A stretch of 6,405 nucleotides of DNA from contig CADBUD010000160.1 in the NCBI GenBank assembly GCA_902797785.1, positions 1 through 6,405 on the forward strand. The letters are read 5' to 3'. The position numbers and the translations under genes are program-made. Source of the stretch: an uncultured Lachnospiraceae bacterium. GTDB taxonomy: Bacteria; Bacillota; Clostridia; Lachnospirales; Lachnospiraceae. Positions within the stretch are counted from its first letter, which is position 1. Each line of letters opens with the position of its first letter. Positions 5,401-6,405 of this stretch are shown piece by piece. A model generated the notes under the pieces. The model saw only the letters and a list, made by a program, of their open reading frames with translations, did no database searches and was not told the origin of the DNA.

Positions 5401-6405
5401 ATGGCTGAAAAGACCATTCCATACAAAATCTATTTAAAAGAAGAGGAAATTCCAAAGCAGTGGTATAACGTACGTGCAGATATGAAAAACAAACCAGCAC
5501 CTCTTTTGAATCCGGCGACATTAGAGCCGATGGGGTTTGAAGATCTCCGACCGGTGTTCTGTGATGAACTGATCCGACAGGAGCTGGATGAGGACACTGC
5601 CTATCTTGATATTCCGGAGGAAATTCAGAAGTTCTATAAGATGTATCGTCCGGCTCCTTTGGTACGTGCTTACTGTCTGGAGGAGAAGCTTCAGACTCCG
5701 GCAAAGATCTATTATAAATTTGAAGGAAATAATACGAGCGGGAGTCATAAGCTGAACTCGGCGATTGCACAGGCATATTATGCAAAGAAGCAGGGATTAA
5801 AGGGCGTCACGACAGAGACCGGAGCCGGACAATGGGGGACTGCGCTGTCGATGGCATGTTCTTACTTCGATCTTGATTGTAAGGTCTTTATGGTAAAGGT
5901 CTCCTATGAGCAGAAACCATTCCGGCGTGAAGTCATGAGGACCTATGGCGCTTCTGTGACGCCATCACCTTCGGAAACGACAGCAGTCGGGAGAAAGATC
6001 CTTGAGAAGTATCCTGGGACAACAGGAAGCTTAGGCTGTGCGATTTCAGAGGCAGTAGAGGTGGCGACTACGAACGAAGGGTATCGTTATGTTTTGGGAA
6101 GTGTGTTAAATCAAGTCCTGCTGCATCAGTCGATCATCGGTCTGGAGACCAAAATTGCATTGGATAAATATGAGATCACTCCGGATATCATTATTGGATG
6201 TGCTGGCGGAGGCTCCAATCTTGGCGGGCTGATTTCTCCGTTTATGGGAGAAAAGCTTCGGGGAGAAAAAGATTATGATATTGTTGCGGTAGAGCCGGCT
6301 TCCTGTCCGAGTTTCACAAGAGGAAAATTTGCCTATGATTTCTGCGATACCGGAATGGTCTGCCCGTTGGCAAAGATGTACACGCTGGGCAGTGGATTTA
6401 TTCCA
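5401..6405 (+). CDS. trpB: TrpB2-type tryptophan synthase beta chain (partial, 3' end outside window)
   Basis: The first 335 codons of a PLP-dependent tryptophan synthase beta-like enzyme are present; the frame is open to the window end. The enzyme makes tryptophan from indole and serine in the cytosol. Lys117 in GSHK (114-117) is the PLP lysine, ETGAGQWG (139-146) contains the catalytic Glu139, and GCAGGGSN (266-273) is the phosphate-binding loop. The long N-terminal extension of about 80 residues before the PAPLVRA block, the AKIYYKFEG segment (101-109) and Trp in place of the His of classic TrpB (QWG rather than QHG) mark the TrpB2 branch, which usually works without TrpA. AGGAGG (5386-5391) lies 9 bases before the ATG, and a promoter is seen directly upstream. 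No trpA or other trp gene is in the window. The likely role is indole salvage or free-standing tryptophan synthesis; a serine deaminase-like side activity is possible. Confidence 0.93.
   Translation, partial: MAEKTIPYKIYLKEEEIPKQWYNVRADMKNKPAPLLNPATLEPMGFEDLRPVFCDELIRQELDEDTAYLDIPEEIQKFYKMYRPAPLVRAYCLEEKLQTPAKIYYKFEGNNTSGSHKLNSAIAQAYYAKKQGLKGVTTETGAGQWGTALSMACSYFDLDCKVFMVKVSYEQKPFRREVMRTYGASVTPSPSETTAVGRKILEKYPGTTGSLGCAISEAVEVATTNEGYRYVLGSVLNQVLLHQSIIGLETKIALDKYEITPDIIIGCAGGGSNLGGLISPFMGEKLRGEKDYDIVAVEPASCPSFTRGKFAYDFCDTGMVCPLAKMYTLGSGFIP

Noticed and set aside
5378..5785. Minus-strand open frame opposite the TrpB2-type gene
   Set aside because: The plus strand there encodes conserved TrpB2 sequence including the PLP lysine; the opposite frame has no support of its own.

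Overview
The window looks like chromosomal DNA of a low-to-middle GC Firmicute, most likely a gut-type member of the Lachnospiraceae (Clostridia). The reasons are the strong purine-rich Shine-Dalgarno sequences in front of every gene, sigma-A type promoters with 17-base spacers, and the style of the proteins: a metal ATPase with a detached HMA protein, a clostridial MBOAT/SGNH pair, and a TrpB2-type enzyme. The assignment rests on gene style, not on a database comparison. All six genes are on the plus strand. No RNA gene, insertion sequence or CRISPR array is visible.

Region 1 (1-2533) is a heavy-metal efflux operon: a 72-residue HMA metal-binding protein, a 622-residue P1B-type ATPase with no HMA domain of its own, and an ArsR/SmtB-type metal sensor. 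The ATPase has the intramembrane CPC motif plus the Lys and Asp of the Zn/Cd/Pb (ZntA/CadA) class. The sensor carries residues for both the cysteine-rich alpha3N site and the alpha5 site, as expected for a Zn/Cd/Pb-responsive repressor. The likely circuit is that the small HMA protein binds or delivers metal, the ATPase exports it, and the sensor releases the operon promoter when metal is high. That promoter lies before the window.

Region 2 (2534-5301) begins with a 171-base spacer. It contains a degenerate copy of the start of the sensor gene and a near-consensus promoter (TTGACA-17-TATAGT). Two tightly spaced genes follow: an AlgI/DltB-type MBOAT O-acyltransferase and a membrane-anchored SGNH-fold protein. 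Together they form a probable surface-polymer O-acylation module: the MBOAT protein moves acyl groups across the membrane and the SGNH partner acts outside. The polymer cannot be read from the sequence. The SGNH protein has Asn where the catalytic Asp of the DxxH motif is normally found.

Region 3 (5302-6405) has a short spacer with a second good promoter (TTGGAA-17-TAGAAT, with extended -10) and the first 335 codons of a TrpB2-type tryptophan synthase beta chain, cut by the window end. No trpA or other trp gene is seen. No convincing intrinsic terminator separates the three regions.

Nothing here is a clearly new system. The points most worth a second look are the duplicated relic of the sensor gene start, the two-site sensor placed last in its operon, the Asp-to-Asn change in the SGNH protein, and the TrpB2 gene with its own promoter.
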